From Nitrospira sp. (lineage in GTDB: Bacteria; Nitrospirota; Nitrospiria; Nitrospirales; Nitrospiraceae), in contig JAURZE010000024.1 of NCBI GenBank assembly GCA_030653545.1, forward strand, positions 248,001 through 312,000: a DNA stretch of 64,000 nucleotides, in the 5' to 3' direction. The notes under the pieces were generated by a model, which did not search any database, was not told the origin of the DNA, and worked only from the letters and a program-made list of their open reading frames with translations. The position numbers and the translations under genes were made by a program. This document shows, one piece after another, positions 1 through 8,630 of the stretch (position 1 is the first letter of the stretch; each line of letters starts with the position of its first letter).

Positions 1-697
1 CCCGCAACGTATCGCCGATGCCTTGCGAGAGCAGATAACCAAGCCCCATGGCCGACTTGACGGCACCGGTCATCGCCGTCCCGGCTTCAGTGATGCCGAT
101 ATGGAGCGGGTAATTGGATTGATGGGCAAACAGCCAGTAGGCATCAATGGCGTGATGCACATCGGAGGCCTTCAGCGACACTTTCATGTTGGTGAAGCCA
201 ACGTCCTCCAACGCATGGACCGCATTCAGTGCAGATTCAGCGAGAGCTTCCGGCGAAGGCCACCCATACTTGTCGAGCAGGTGACGCTCCAACGAGCCGC
301 CGTTGACCCCGACACGCAACGGAATGCCTCGCTCATTCACGGCCTTGATGACTTCTTCGACTTTCCACCATGCCCCGATGTTACCCGGATTGATGCGCAC
401 GCAATCCACGACTTCTGCGGCCTTGAGTGCCAGCCGGTGATCGAAGTGAATGTCGGCGATCAACGGGACGGTCATCGCCGCCTTGATTTTCGGGAGAGCC
501 GCAGCCGCCTCATCATCCGGCACCGCGACACGAATCACTTCACAGCCGGCCGTTTCAAGCTGACGAATTTGCTCAACCGTCGCAGCGACATCGCGGGTAT
601 CGGTCGAGCACATCGACTGAACAGATATCGGGGCGTCTCCCCCGATCTTGAGCGAGCCAACCTTGATCTGCCGAGTTTTTCGTCTGGCTATATGCAT
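1..697 (-). CDS. ispG: 4-hydroxy-3-methylbut-2-enyl diphosphate synthase (IspG/GcpE), C-terminus beyond window
   Basis: IspG converts methylerythritol cyclodiphosphate to HMBPP in the MEP isoprenoid pathway, using a [4Fe-4S] cluster and reduced ferredoxin or flavodoxin. Reading the minus strand from the ATG at 697 gives a start MHIARRKTRQIKVG, followed by the family segments SVQSMCSTDTRDV, LIADIHFDHRLA, CVRINPGNIG and LRVGVNGGSLE. These are typical of the TIM-barrel half of IspG. The frame stays open to base 1, so about 232 residues are visible and the cysteine-bearing cluster domain lies outside. The start sits 13 nt after the dxs stop, with an AGGGGAG-type ribosome site overlapping the dxs end. 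It is therefore very probably co-transcribed with dxs, the first enzyme of the same pathway. Confidence 0.95.
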   Translation of the reverse strand, partial: MHIARRKTRQIKVGSLKIGGDAPISVQSMCSTDTRDVAATVEQIRQLETAGCEVIRVAVPDDEAAAALPKIKAAMTVPLIADIHFDHRLALKAAEVVDCVRINPGNIGAWWKVEEVIKAVNERGIPLRVGVNGGSLERHLLDKYGWPSPEALAESALNAVHALEDVGFTNMKVSLKASDVHHAIDAYWLFAHQSNYPLHIGITEAGTAMTGAVKSAMGLGYLLSQGIGDTLR

Positions 698-710
698 GGT
701 GTGAGGTCGC

Positions 711-2660
711 TCAGCTCCCCTGCTCGTCCCCGTGCGGGAGATGATCGATCGACGCGCCGACCGCGAACCGATCTTGTTTCGTGACCGGAGCCTTCCCGAC
801 GAGTTCCTTCACGCTTTGATAAATGCCTTCCGCCGTGAGCCCATACCGCTCCCGCAAGAAATCCTGGGGCCCTTGCTCAATATACCAATCCGGAAGCCCG
901 AGCACCTTAGTCGTCACGTCGGTGATGCGGGCATCGGACAACGCTTCGAGCACTGCGGAGCCGAAGCCGCCCATCTTGCAGCCCTCTTCTACCGTCACCA
1001 CATATCGCACCTGTTTGGCCACATCGACGATCAGCTCCTGATCGAGCGGTTTCACGAATCGGGCGTTCACCACGGCGGTTGAAATACCCTCCCTGGTGAG
1101 CCGTTCGGCCGCTTGCATTGCCTGCCAGACCGAGACTCCGATGGCCATGATTGCGACATCGGATCCGTCCTTCATCAACTCGCCCTTCCCGATCGGGAGT
1201 GCGGCAGGAGCGGCGTCCATCGGAACCCCGAGGCTGACCCCGCGCGGATAACGGAGCGAGACCGGCCCGTCATGCTGGATGCAGGTCTTCATCATGTGCT
1301 GCAGCTCGTTCTCATCCTTCGGCGCCATCACCACCATATTCGGGGCGTGCCGCAGATAGGCGTAGTCGAACGCCCCATGGTGCGTGGTGCCGTCTTCCGC
1401 AACGAGACCACCGCGATCGATACAGAAAACGACGGGGAGATTCTGCGTGGCCACATCGTGCACTACCTGATCGTAGGCGCGCTGCAAGAAGGTCGAGTAC
1501 ATGGCCACCACAGGTTTCAGACCCTGCGTCGCCAGTCCGGCCGCGAATGTCACGGCATGCTGTTCGGCGATTCCCACATCGTACAACCGATCGGGGAATT
1601 CTTTTTCAAACCCTGTGAGACCGGTTCCTTCGCACATCGCCGCCGTAATAGCGACGATCCGCTTGTCCTCGCGAGCCAGCTTGACCAGCGAGTCCATGGC
1701 AATTTGGGTATATGAGGGGCGCGCGGCCTTTTTCGCCGGCACACCGGTCTCGCGCACGAAGGGCGGACAGGCATGGAACCAGACCGGGTTATTGATGGCC
1801 GGGTCATACCCGAGACCCTTCTTCGTAATCACGTGCAGTAAGACCGGCCCCTTCATCTTCAGCACATTCTCCAAGGTCGGGAGCAAATGCTCAAAGTTGT
1901 GGCCATCGATCGGCCCGCAATACTGGAAACCCAGTTCTTCGAACAGCAATCCAGGAAGAATCGCTCCCTTCGCCAGCTCTTCGGCCCGGCGAGCCAGCTT
2001 CTGCATGTCCTCCCCGATGTGAGGAATCTTTCGCAGGAGTTGGCCGGTTTCCTCACGCATCTTCCCGTAAAATTCACCGGTAATAGTTCGGCTCAGGTAG
2101 GCGGAAATCGCGCCGACGTTCTTCGAAATCGACATTTGATTGTCGTTCAAGATCACCAGGAAATCTTTGCCCATCCCGCCGGCATGATGCAGACCCTCCA
2201 GAGTCATCCCGGCGGTCATCGCGCCGTCCCCGACGACACAGACGACTTTATTTTTCTGTCTCAATTGCTCGCGCGCTTCAACGAGTCCGAATGCCGCCGA
2301 CACGCCCGTACCGGCATGCCCGGCATTGAAGGAATCGTATTCGCTTTCTTCTCTTTTACAAAATCCGCTGAGCCCGCCGTACTGACGTAGCGTATGGAAC
2401 TGCTCACGACGGCCCGTCAGCAACTTGTGCGTATAAGCCTGATTGCTGGTATCCCAGACGATCTTGTCGGTCGGTGTTTTCAACAGGTAGTGCAACGCCA
2501 CCGTGAGTTCCACCACGCCGAGATTCGACGCCAAGTGTCCGCCAACGCTGGATACGGTACCAATGATCTGCTCACGGATTTCTTCGCACAGCGCGGGCAA
2601 TTGGCTCGGCGATACCCGCTTGAGATCTGCTGGACTTTGAATGGTCTTGAGGATCGACAT
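711..2660 (-). CDS. dxs: 1-deoxy-D-xylulose-5-phosphate synthase
   Basis: DXS condenses pyruvate and glyceraldehyde 3-phosphate to DXP, the entry step of the MEP pathway. The 649-residue product has the usual family length. It shows the thiamine diphosphate motif (GDGAMTAGM ... NDNQMSIS, about residues 143-180), the GGHLASNLG segment with its conserved His at residue 42, the pyrimidine-domain stretch IAEQHAVTFAAGLA and RYPRG. One departure is visible: the usual DVGHQAYPHK motif reads DTSNQAYTHK, so the histidine is Asn73. The neighbour downstream is ispG, and upstream lie the hopanoid/Mla genes, so isoprenoid precursor supply is adjacent to isoprenoid use. The call is secure; the effect of the substitution is not known. 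Confidence 0.97.
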   Translation of the reverse strand: MSILKTIQSPADLKRVSPSQLPALCEEIREQIIGTVSSVGGHLASNLGVVELTVALHYLLKTPTDKIVWDTSNQAYTHKLLTGRREQFHTLRQYGGLSGFCKREESEYDSFNAGHAGTGVSAAFGLVEAREQLRQKNKVVCVVGDGAMTAGMTLEGLHHAGGMGKDFLVILNDNQMSISKNVGAISAYLSRTITGEFYGKMREETGQLLRKIPHIGEDMQKLARRAEELAKGAILPGLLFEELGFQYCGPIDGHNFEHLLPTLENVLKMKGPVLLHVITKKGLGYDPAINNPVWFHACPPFVRETGVPAKKAARPSYTQIAMDSLVKLAREDKRIVAITAAMCEGTGLTGFEKEFPDRLYDVGIAEQHAVTFAAGLATQGLKPVVAMYSTFLQRAYDQVVHDVATQNLPVVFCIDRGGLVAEDGTTHHGAFDYAYLRHAPNMVVMAPKDENELQHMMKTCIQHDGPVSLRYPRGVSLGVPMDAAPAALPIGKGELMKDGSDVAIMAIGVSVWQAMQAAERLTREGISTAVVNARFVKPLDQELIVDVAKQVRYVVTVEEGCKMGGFGSAVLEALSDARITDVTTKVLGLPDWYIEQGPQDFLRERYGLTAEGIYQSVKELVGKAPVTKQDRFAVGASIDHLPHGDEQGS

Positions 2661-2772
2661 AGGATGATCTCCCTTGAATCGTATCTCAGCTATTCTGCTT
2701 GGTTTTTATGCACGAGGAGGCAGAAAAACGGATGCAACCGCATCCCCGTCAATTAAGATGGAATTGCTCGTC

Positions 2773-2801
2773 AGTTTCACACAAAGATCCTTTGCTGTCA
2801 A
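2773..2801 (-). promoter_or_regulatory. possible weak sigma70-type promoter upstream of dxs
   Basis: On the minus strand a consensus TTGACA (2796-2801) is followed after 17 nt by GAAACT (2773-2778), a poor -10 match. It lies in the 176-nt gap between the DUF3187 gene and dxs and could start a dxs-ispG transcript separately from the hopanoid operon. The -35 is good and the -10 weak, so this is tentative. Confidence 0.3.
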
Positions 2802-2836
2802 GCAGTTAGAGACGCCGCCTATCGAGCCATCCCTCT

Positions 2837-3850
2837 TCATGACCCAAATTGAAATGTCACCACTGTGGAGAGGGTAAAATCGGCGGCACTCCCGACAATG
2901 AAATCGAGATTTTCCACCGCGTACACCTGCCAGAGCAGCTGCGGGCGCAAGCGATAGCTAAAACCGAGCACGCCTTCCGTGACTCCCTTGTCGAACACAT
3001 GCGTGCCGGTTCCGTACAGCGGCGACGAGAAATAGTCGAAATGTCCCACGATGGAGAAATTCTCCGACCAGAGATACTCCACTGCCACCAGGGCAGAGAC
3101 GACCGGCTGCAACCCGAATCCTGCAATGTGGCCAGTCGGAATCACCCCGTTGATGTTCGCATACACCATCCAGTCCTTGGCCACATGTTTCTCCAGGGCC
3201 AAGCCAAACCCGTAATCCGGACTGCCGCTTCCCAAGAGGTGCGATTCGTCTCCCGTTGGAAGTTTCAGTGCAGCGCGAAGCGACAAGGCCGGCAATGAAC
3301 TCGTCTCCGTCAGCACCTGATACTTGCCCATCACCGAGGCATCGCCCAATCCAACGACACCCTCCCGCGCATTAATCACGGTGCGTCCGCCCGATGTCAC
3401 CTGGTAGGCATACCCTGTTCCCTTGAGCGCCCTTCGATCAGGCGCCAGGCCGGTCGTCGCCCGCTCAACCGCCGTGATCATGCCTTCCATGATACCCCGA
3501 TAGCGGTTCACTATCGGTACTTCCACGGCCATCTCCAGCCGCTCGGTCACTCCATAGCGGAGAAACAATCCTGACCGGATACTCTCAAACTTCATCGTGA
3601 CTGACGTCTGCGGGGTAGCATCGGAAAAGATGTTGGCGGTATTGGCGAGTTCGATACGGAGATCGAGGGATCCGGGCTTCAAGACCGTCGCGCGATCGCC
3701 GGGCATTCCAAGCACTAATTGGTGCACCGGCTGAAAATTTCTCACGGGGAACGGTCCAAACCCTTCAGCCCATAGGAGCGGAGGGATCGCCCCACCCGTC
3801 AACACGATACTCACGAACAGGATGGCGAATAGAATCTGACCCCACGACAT
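2837..3850 (-). CDS. DUF3187-family outer-membrane beta-barrel protein
   Basis: This 337-residue protein has an N-terminal hydrophobic signal (about residues 6-28) and then a series of short amphipathic strands with alternating aromatic residues. It ends in TVVTFQFGS, as outer-membrane barrels often do. The FGPFPVRNFQPVHQL segment right after the signal and the later ALKLPTGDESHLLGSG and DYGFGLAL stretches match what I recall of DUF3187, a family of unknown function. It is the last gene of the tight run that begins at shc, 15 nt after the BamA-type gene. I infer an outer-membrane role connected with the lipid-transport genes upstream. The family assignment is from memory and the function is unknown. 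Confidence 0.75.
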   Translation of the reverse strand: MSWGQILFAILFVSIVLTGGAIPPLLWAEGFGPFPVRNFQPVHQLVLGMPGDRATVLKPGSLDLRIELANTANIFSDATPQTSVTMKFESIRSGLFLRYGVTERLEMAVEVPIVNRYRGIMEGMITAVERATTGLAPDRRALKGTGYAYQVTSGGRTVINAREGVVGLGDASVMGKYQVLTETSSLPALSLRAALKLPTGDESHLLGSGSPDYGFGLALEKHVAKDWMVYANINGVIPTGHIAGFGLQPVVSALVAVEYLWSENFSIVGHFDYFSSPLYGTGTHVFDKGVTEGVLGFSYRLRPQLLWQVYAVENLDFIVGSAADFTLSTVVTFQFGS

Positions 3851-3865
3851 CCTACAACTCGCTTC

Positions 3866-5068
3866 CTAGTAGGGGAAATCAAGACCGGCGAAAATCGCAC
3901 CGCCTTCACGACTGAATCCATAATCGAGGCGACCCACGACATTCGGCCGTACAATACCGCGGATGCCGAGCCCCGGAGTCATCCGGTAATCTTTGACACT
4001 GACATCTTTGAAATTCCCGAAGACCTGACCTGTATCAAGGAACGGGGCCAATTCAAAATCCGCCATGACACCCGCCAGTCTGGTGCGGGCGATATGAATC
4101 CGCTCTTCGATGCTCACGGAGATCAGATGCTTGTCGATGTAACGGTCGACGCCGAAGCCGCGGAGATTGTTCTGCCCGCCCAGCGAGCTTTGTTCGAAGA
4201 ATGGAACCTGCGTGCCGATCGTAGCCTGCAAATTTGCCCGCACGACAAGAATGGCCCGCTTCGATTCACTGGGAAACAGCTTCTTGATGTCGAGTTCATA
4301 CCGCGAATACACCGGATGCTCACCGTTCCTCACATTCTGATTCAACTCCGCATACGCGGTTACGGCCATCCCATCCGTCGGTGTCACCAGATTGTTGCGC
4401 GTGTCATAGTGAAAACTAACACGGTGCCCGACGATCGTCGATTGCCCCTTGACACCATCCACATCCCCGAACCGCTCGCCGGTAAACGGAAGATTGGTGG
4501 CCCCGCGCTGAAGCTGCACATCACGAACACGCTGAGCCAGCGCAATCTGCGTCACCTCGTTCATATAGACGCCGAACCGCCAGTTTGCCCGTATTTCCCG
4601 GGCCGTGTAATTGGTCTCATTGCCTTCGATGGAATCCTGCCCGGGGCCGAAAAACCGGGACGTGGCGTTCTTGAAAAACGACCCGCCGAACTGCAGAAAG
4701 TACCGCCCGTTGCTGAAGGCGGGATCCAGATAGTTAAACACGAGCTTGCGCTCGATCTTCTCCGTGAACGAGCCGATAAACTGAATTTGCCGCCCGCCCG
4801 GCTCGTACTGAAAGAAATTGAATGCCCCTCTGGTTCCAACAATCGAATTCCGAATCACCATGGGGGCCATCAAATACTTCAGTTCCCCGTCAGGGTCGGT
4901 GATCAAAATCGGCATGATCAGCCCGAGATCGTTGCCGTCGTTGCGCGTCGTAGAGACCGACGGAACGGGGATGACTTGCGTGTCGGCCCAGGCGGACACG
5001 AGACACACCGCGGCCGTCCCTGCCCACAGGCAGACGATCAAACTAACAAGTCGACGCAGGGAGGACAT
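3866..5068 (-). CDS. BamA/TamA-type outer-membrane barrel without POTRA domains
   Basis: This 400-residue protein has a signal peptide (about residues 8-29) followed directly by a surface-antigen D15-type barrel. The family hallmark LGGQNNLRGFGVDRY lies near residue 300, and the chain ends FAGLDFPY with a terminal aromatic residue. Full BamA or TamA proteins carry several POTRA repeats before the barrel. Here only about 35 residues separate the signal from the first strands, so there are no recognisable POTRA domains. It lies 21 nt after mlaC and 15 nt before the DUF3187 gene. With no mlaA in the cluster, this barrel is a candidate for the outer-membrane end of the lipid pathway. That role is inference. 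Confidence 0.82.
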   Translation of the reverse strand: MSSLRRLVSLIVCLWAGTAAVCLVSAWADTQVIPVPSVSTTRNDGNDLGLIMPILITDPDGELKYLMAPMVIRNSIVGTRGAFNFFQYEPGGRQIQFIGSFTEKIERKLVFNYLDPAFSNGRYFLQFGGSFFKNATSRFFGPGQDSIEGNETNYTAREIRANWRFGVYMNEVTQIALAQRVRDVQLQRGATNLPFTGERFGDVDGVKGQSTIVGHRVSFHYDTRNNLVTPTDGMAVTAYAELNQNVRNGEHPVYSRYELDIKKLFPSESKRAILVVRANLQATIGTQVPFFEQSSLGGQNNLRGFGVDRYIDKHLISVSIEERIHIARTRLAGVMADFELAPFLDTGQVFGNFKDVSVKDYRMTPGLGIRGIVRPNVVGRLDYGFSREGGAIFAGLDFPY

Positions 5069-5089
5069 GAACAGGCTGCCTGACTGGTC

Positions 5090-5746
5090 TTACGGAGATT
5101 TGAGCTTATCGGATTTTTTCCGGAGCTGATCGACAAGATCGGGGTAGGACGACGCACGAAGGATCTTGGTAAATTGCCCGCGATAGTTGTTCACCAAACT
5201 CACACCATCGACCACGACATCGTACACCCGCCAGTCCGTGCCCCGGTTGATGAGACGATAGTCAAGCGGGATTTCCGTTTTCCCCGAGAGGATCTTGGTC
5301 CGCACTTCGGCATAGTCTTTTTCGGTTCGTTCATTCAGATACTGCACGCCTTCACCGGAATAGGACTCCACTTTTTCTGCGTACGAACTGGTCAGGAGCG
5401 TCTGAAACAGGGACACGAATTCCTGCTTGTCTTGATCTGAAAGCTGGTTCCAGGGGGCTCCGAGCGCCCGGCGCGACATTTCCTGATAATCAAACCGCTC
5501 GGCCACCACTTTCTCCAGCAACGATCGCCGCTCTTCAGCCTTGGCCGTCTGCTTCAAATCCTTATCGCGAATGATGCGAAGCACCTCGTCGATCGTGCCC
5601 TTCATCGAATCCGTCGGAGGCCCGGCAAGGGCCTGCGATAATTCACCCCCGAGAGAAAGGCAGATCCCCACCAGACCGACCGCGACCAACCGGCCGACCT
5701 GTCGCATTACCGACCCCGCTCGCCCCACTGCATTGTGCGTCACCAT
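5090..5746 (-). CDS. mlaC: MlaC-type periplasmic lipid-binding protein
   Basis: MlaC proteins shuttle lipids across the periplasm between the inner-membrane MlaFED complex and the outer membrane. The start at 5746 (MVTHNAVG) is chosen because an AGGAG lies 6 nt upstream; a longer reading from 5767 lacks such a site. The 218-residue product has a signal peptide ending near SQALA-GPP. It then shows the Ttg2/MlaC fold signatures VVAERFDYQEMSRRALG, SDQDKQEFVSLFQTLL and the late DWRVYDVVVDGVSLVNNYRGQF. The mlaE, mlaF, mlaD, mlaC order is complete, but the STAS gene mlaB is absent. Family assignment is firm. The lipid carried is unknown and, from the operon, may be a hopanoid. Confidence 0.92.
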   Translation of the reverse strand: MVTHNAVGRAGSVMRQVGRLVAVGLVGICLSLGGELSQALAGPPTDSMKGTIDEVLRIIRDKDLKQTAKAEERRSLLEKVVAERFDYQEMSRRALGAPWNQLSDQDKQEFVSLFQTLLTSSYAEKVESYSGEGVQYLNERTEKDYAEVRTKILSGKTEIPLDYRLINRGTDWRVYDVVVDGVSLVNNYRGQFTKILRASSYPDLVDQLRKKSDKLKSP

Positions 5747-5802
5747 ACGACACTCCTGTATATACATCAGGCCACGAAATTCCCTAGGGGAAATCGAAGC
5801 AA

Positions 5803-6246
5803 TCAGTTCACCTTACCATGGACATATTGACTCACCAACTCTTCAAGGTCCAAGCCGGACTCAGTATCTCGAATGGTGTCGCCTGGTTTCAAGGGATCGC
5901 CGCCACCGCCCGGCGACAACGCCAAAAACTTCTCCCCGATAATTCCTCTCGTCTTGATCGACGCAATGGTATCCGTATAGAGCTTCACCCCGTTGCCGAC
6001 GGCGAGCGTGACGATCGCGCGATCCTCTTTGAGCGCAATGCCCCTGACACGCCCCACCTCCACGCCGGCAATTTCAATGGTCGCGCCAGACTTCAAGCCG
6101 GTCGCGGTATTGAACAGCGCGGTCACTTCATATAGGTCGCCGCCGATCACCTCCAGCTTGCCCAGCTTGATGGAGAGATAGCCCAGACACAGAATCCCGA
6201 CCAGGACAAACGCGCCGACCACCAGTTCGAGCTTGGTATTTTCCAT
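5803..6246 (-). CDS. mlaD: MlaD-type MCE-domain protein
   Basis: MlaD forms the periplasmic MCE ring on the MlaFE transporter. The start is placed at 6246 (MENTKLELVVGAF) because GGGAG lies 7 nt upstream. An ATG at 6252 is too close to that site, and longer readings would run into mlaF. The product is about 147 residues, the same size as E. coli MlaD. It has one N-terminal membrane helix (about residues 8-26), then the MCE core with LYEVTALFNTATGLKSGA, VEVGRVRGIAL and SIKTRGIIGEKFLALSPGG. It ends soon after LEELVSQYVHGKVN. It follows mlaF by 13 nt and precedes mlaC by 56 nt. Confidence 0.93.
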   Translation of the reverse strand: MENTKLELVVGAFVLVGILCLGYLSIKLGKLEVIGGDLYEVTALFNTATGLKSGATIEIAGVEVGRVRGIALKEDRAIVTLAVGNGVKLYTDTIASIKTRGIIGEKFLALSPGGGGDPLKPGDTIRDTESGLDLEELVSQYVHGKVN

Positions 6247-6259
6247 CGCCATACTCCCG

Positions 6260-7018
6260 TTACGAGCTTGCAGCGGCGCCGGACAGCACGACCGGCCCCC
6301 CGACTGAAATAAATTCATGGATCTCCGGATCTGTCGTTCGAATGAATTCGGCAGGCGGGGCCATCACCGCAATCCGTCCCTGTTTCAAGATGGCGACGTA
6401 ATCGGACAGGAAGAAAATCTCCGGGATCTCATGACTGACCATGACCGCCGTAAATCCGAAGGTCCGCTGCGTCGTCGTAATCAACTCATGAATGGCCTTC
6501 GCCATCAACGGATCCAGTCCCGTGGTCGGCTCATCGAACAAGACAATCTCAGGCCGCATCACTAAAGCGCGGGCCAAGCCGGCGCGCTTCCGCATTCCTC
6601 CGCTGAGCTCTGCCGGAAATTTGTGCCCCATGCCGGCCAATCCGACCTGTTCGAGCATCTCGTTCACCCGCGCCGCCACTTCCGGCCCCTTCATGCGCAA
6701 CTTCTCTTTCAATGGAAAGGCCACGTTCTCAAAAACGGACATCGAATCGAACAGTGCCGCCCCTTGAAACAACATCGAAAACCGCTTCCGCACTTCATTC
6801 AACGGCTGGCCGCGCAGGCGGGAAATGTCGACATCGCCGACCCAGACCTGTCCCTCGTCCGGTTGCAGCAGCCCGATCATGTGCTTCAGCAGCACACTCT
6901 TCCCCTCACCGCTGCGTCCGATAATGGTCGTCAACTTCCCGGCCGGAATCGTCAGGTCAACTCCCCGCAACACGGGCTGGGTTCCCAACGTTTTTTTCAC
7001 ACCGACAAGCTTGAGCAT
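6260..7018 (-). CDS. mlaF: MlaF-type lipid ABC transporter ATPase
   Basis: This is the ATPase of the MlaFED lipid transporter. The ATG at 7018 (MLKLVGVKK) is chosen because it starts 2 nt after the mlaE stop; the open frame extends upstream only by running through mlaE. The 252-residue chain has Walker A GRSGEGKSVLLKH (around 38-50), a Q-loop FQGAALFDSM, the ABC signature ELSGGMRKRAGLARAL, Walker B IVLFDEPTTGLDP and the switch His in VMVSHEIPE. The Gly-Glu-Gly form of Walker A and the MRKR in the signature are usual for the Mla/Ttg2A group. No strong ribosome site is visible, so translation is probably coupled to mlaE. Confidence 0.93.
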   Translation of the reverse strand: MLKLVGVKKTLGTQPVLRGVDLTIPAGKLTTIIGRSGEGKSVLLKHMIGLLQPDEGQVWVGDVDISRLRGQPLNEVRKRFSMLFQGAALFDSMSVFENVAFPLKEKLRMKGPEVAARVNEMLEQVGLAGMGHKFPAELSGGMRKRAGLARALVMRPEIVLFDEPTTGLDPLMAKAIHELITTTQRTFGFTAVMVSHEIPEIFFLSDYVAILKQGRIAVMAPPAEFIRTTDPEIHEFISVGGPVVLSGAAASS

Positions 7019-7020
7019 AC

Positions 7021-7788
7021 TTACAACAAGATCGACGTCAGAAAATAATCCCACACCAGGATCACCACAGAAGACAACACCACAGCCTCCGTCGTCGCCG
7101 AACCCAATCCCTCGGCACTCATACGGGTATAGAAGCCCTTGTAGCAACAGACCCAGCTGATGATCAGTCCGAAGCTGATCGATTTGAGAATTCCGCCGTA
7201 GACATCTTTCCATTCGACGGCAGACTCGATCGACGTCCAGTAGGATCCGGCATTCACGCCGAGGAGATCCACGCCGACCAGATACCCACCGTAGATTCCG
7301 ACGACGTCGAAGAGGGCCACCAGCAACGGGACTCCGATCAACCCCCCGACCACCTTCGGCGCAATGAGGTACTGGAGCGGATTGATGGCCATGGTGTCGA
7401 GGGCATCGATCTGTTCCGTGATGCGCATGATGCCGATTTCAGCGGTCATGGCCGAACCGGCCCGAGCCGTCACCATCAACGCCGCCAACACCGGTCCGAG
7501 CTCTCGAATCATGCTCAACGCAACGGCCGACCCGAGCAATCCCTCGGAGCCGAACTTCCGCAAGGTGTAATAACCTTGAAGGGCGAGTACCATGCCGGTG
7601 AATCCGGCCGTCAACACGACAACAAAGGTGGATTTATATCCGATGAAGTGCAGCTGTTTGACGAACTGGATGAACCGGAATGGCGGTCGCACCAGCCACC
7701 CGAACGATGACACGAGAAAAATGAGCATGCGGCCCATTTCCCGGACATACTTCAAGACCAGCCGCCCTATCGCTTCGAGCATCGTCAT
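7021..7788 (-). CDS. mlaE: MlaE-type permease
   Basis: This is the membrane permease of the MlaFED complex. The 255-residue protein has several hydrophobic helices and the typical core GFTGMVLALQGYYTLRKFG, followed by VALSMIRELGPVLAALMV, ARAGSAMTAEIGIMRITEQ and IDALDTMAINPLQYLIAP, all strongly conserved in MlaE/YrbE proteins. The start overlaps the end of the hpnG-like gene by 4 nt (ATGA-type junction), and its stop lies 2 nt before mlaF. That places lipid transport and hopanoid synthesis on the same transcript. Confidence in the family is very high. Confidence 0.95.
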   Translation of the reverse strand: MTMLEAIGRLVLKYVREMGRMLIFLVSSFGWLVRPPFRFIQFVKQLHFIGYKSTFVVVLTAGFTGMVLALQGYYTLRKFGSEGLLGSAVALSMIRELGPVLAALMVTARAGSAMTAEIGIMRITEQIDALDTMAINPLQYLIAPKVVGGLIGVPLLVALFDVVGIYGGYLVGVDLLGVNAGSYWTSIESAVEWKDVYGGILKSISFGLIISWVCCYKGFYTRMSAEGLGSATTEAVVLSSVVILVWDYFLTSILL

Positions 7789-8630
7789 GGCGTCATCGTC
7801 ATGTGTGAATCCGGCCTGGCTCCGAAACGAGCATGGACTACGATCCGCAGACTATTCGTGAGCGCCGCCGCCGCGATGGCACTCTGTTTCCGCAACCGGT
7901 TGAGCCCCAGCAGACTCGACGGATGCGCAAGCAAAGCCCCTACGCCTTTTACCCATCCAGTGGGCCTGAGAAAGAGATTGAAGTCAAGAGGCAGTTCTTC
8001 CATCAACAAATCCGACACCGACCGCACGATGAGAAATGGCACCTGAGCCGCCTTCGCCTCACTCGCTATCGCCGCGCTCTCCATATCCAGCCCCGTCGCG
8101 CGCGTTTGTTCTGCCAAGGCCACTTTCTCCGCGGCACGGTGGACGATGCGATCCGCAGAAATGAAACAGCCGAAGGTGGCACGACGCGCAAGCGCCTCGC
8201 TCCCGCTCAACATGGCGCACCACCGTTGCCGTTCGTCCCCCGCCACCTCAAGATAGTCGAGCGCCTCTCCGTCACGAATCGTCGCCGCGCGAGTGCCAAT
8301 CAGGATATCGCCGATGGCGGCCTGCGTCAGCGCGCAGGCAAATCCGCTCGAGAGGGCCAAGGCGAATGTCTGTTGTGACAGGACATCCCGCGCGGCGGCA
8401 TGCGCCTTCTGCGGACCCACCCCGGTCTGAATCACCCAGCACTCCCCCCCGCCCGCCGACGCGCAATACCGCGATCGCCCCTGCACCCTGTCCATACGAC
8501 CGCCGGGAACGGCGGCCCGCACTGCGGCAAACTCCCAGACCGTGGCGACGAATATCACAATGCGGATGGGGACCGGAGGAGCGACAAGAGAAGAAACCGG
8601 CACCGTCGTGAGAACGTGCGCGTCCGTCAA
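7785..8630 (-). CDS. hpnG: HpnG-like nucleoside phosphorylase (hopanoid side chain)
   Basis: HpnG proteins remove adenine from adenosylhopane to give a ribosylhopane during extended hopanoid synthesis. The protein belongs to the nucleoside phosphorylase superfamily. It shows the nucleotide-binding start PIRIVIFVATVWEFAAV, a phosphorylase core GVGPQKAHAAA and ALSSGFACAL, and the signature TGLDMESAAIASEA with its conserved acidic residues. The open reading frame starts at a TTG (8630) that overlaps the shc stop; a later start near residue 20 is possible. The assignment to HpnG rather than an MTA/SAH nucleosidase rests on its 4-nt overlap with squalene-hopene cyclase. HpnH, which makes adenosylhopane, is not in the window. 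Confidence 0.8.
   Translation of the reverse strand: MTDAHVLTTVPVSSLVAPPVPIRIVIFVATVWEFAAVRAAVPGGRMDRVQGRSRYCASAGGGECWVIQTGVGPQKAHAAARDVLSQQTFALALSSGFACALTQAAIGDILIGTRAATIRDGEALDYLEVAGDERQRWCAMLSGSEALARRATFGCFISADRIVHRAAEKVALAEQTRATGLDMESAAIASEAKAAQVPFLIVRSVSDLLMEELPLDFNLFLRPTGWVKGVGALLAHPSSLLGLNRLRKQSAIAAAALTNSLRIVVHARFGARPDSHMTMTP

Noticed and set aside
7019-7213. N-terminal extension of the MlaF frame
   Set aside because: It lies wholly inside mlaE; the ABC protein family starts at the ATG at 7018.
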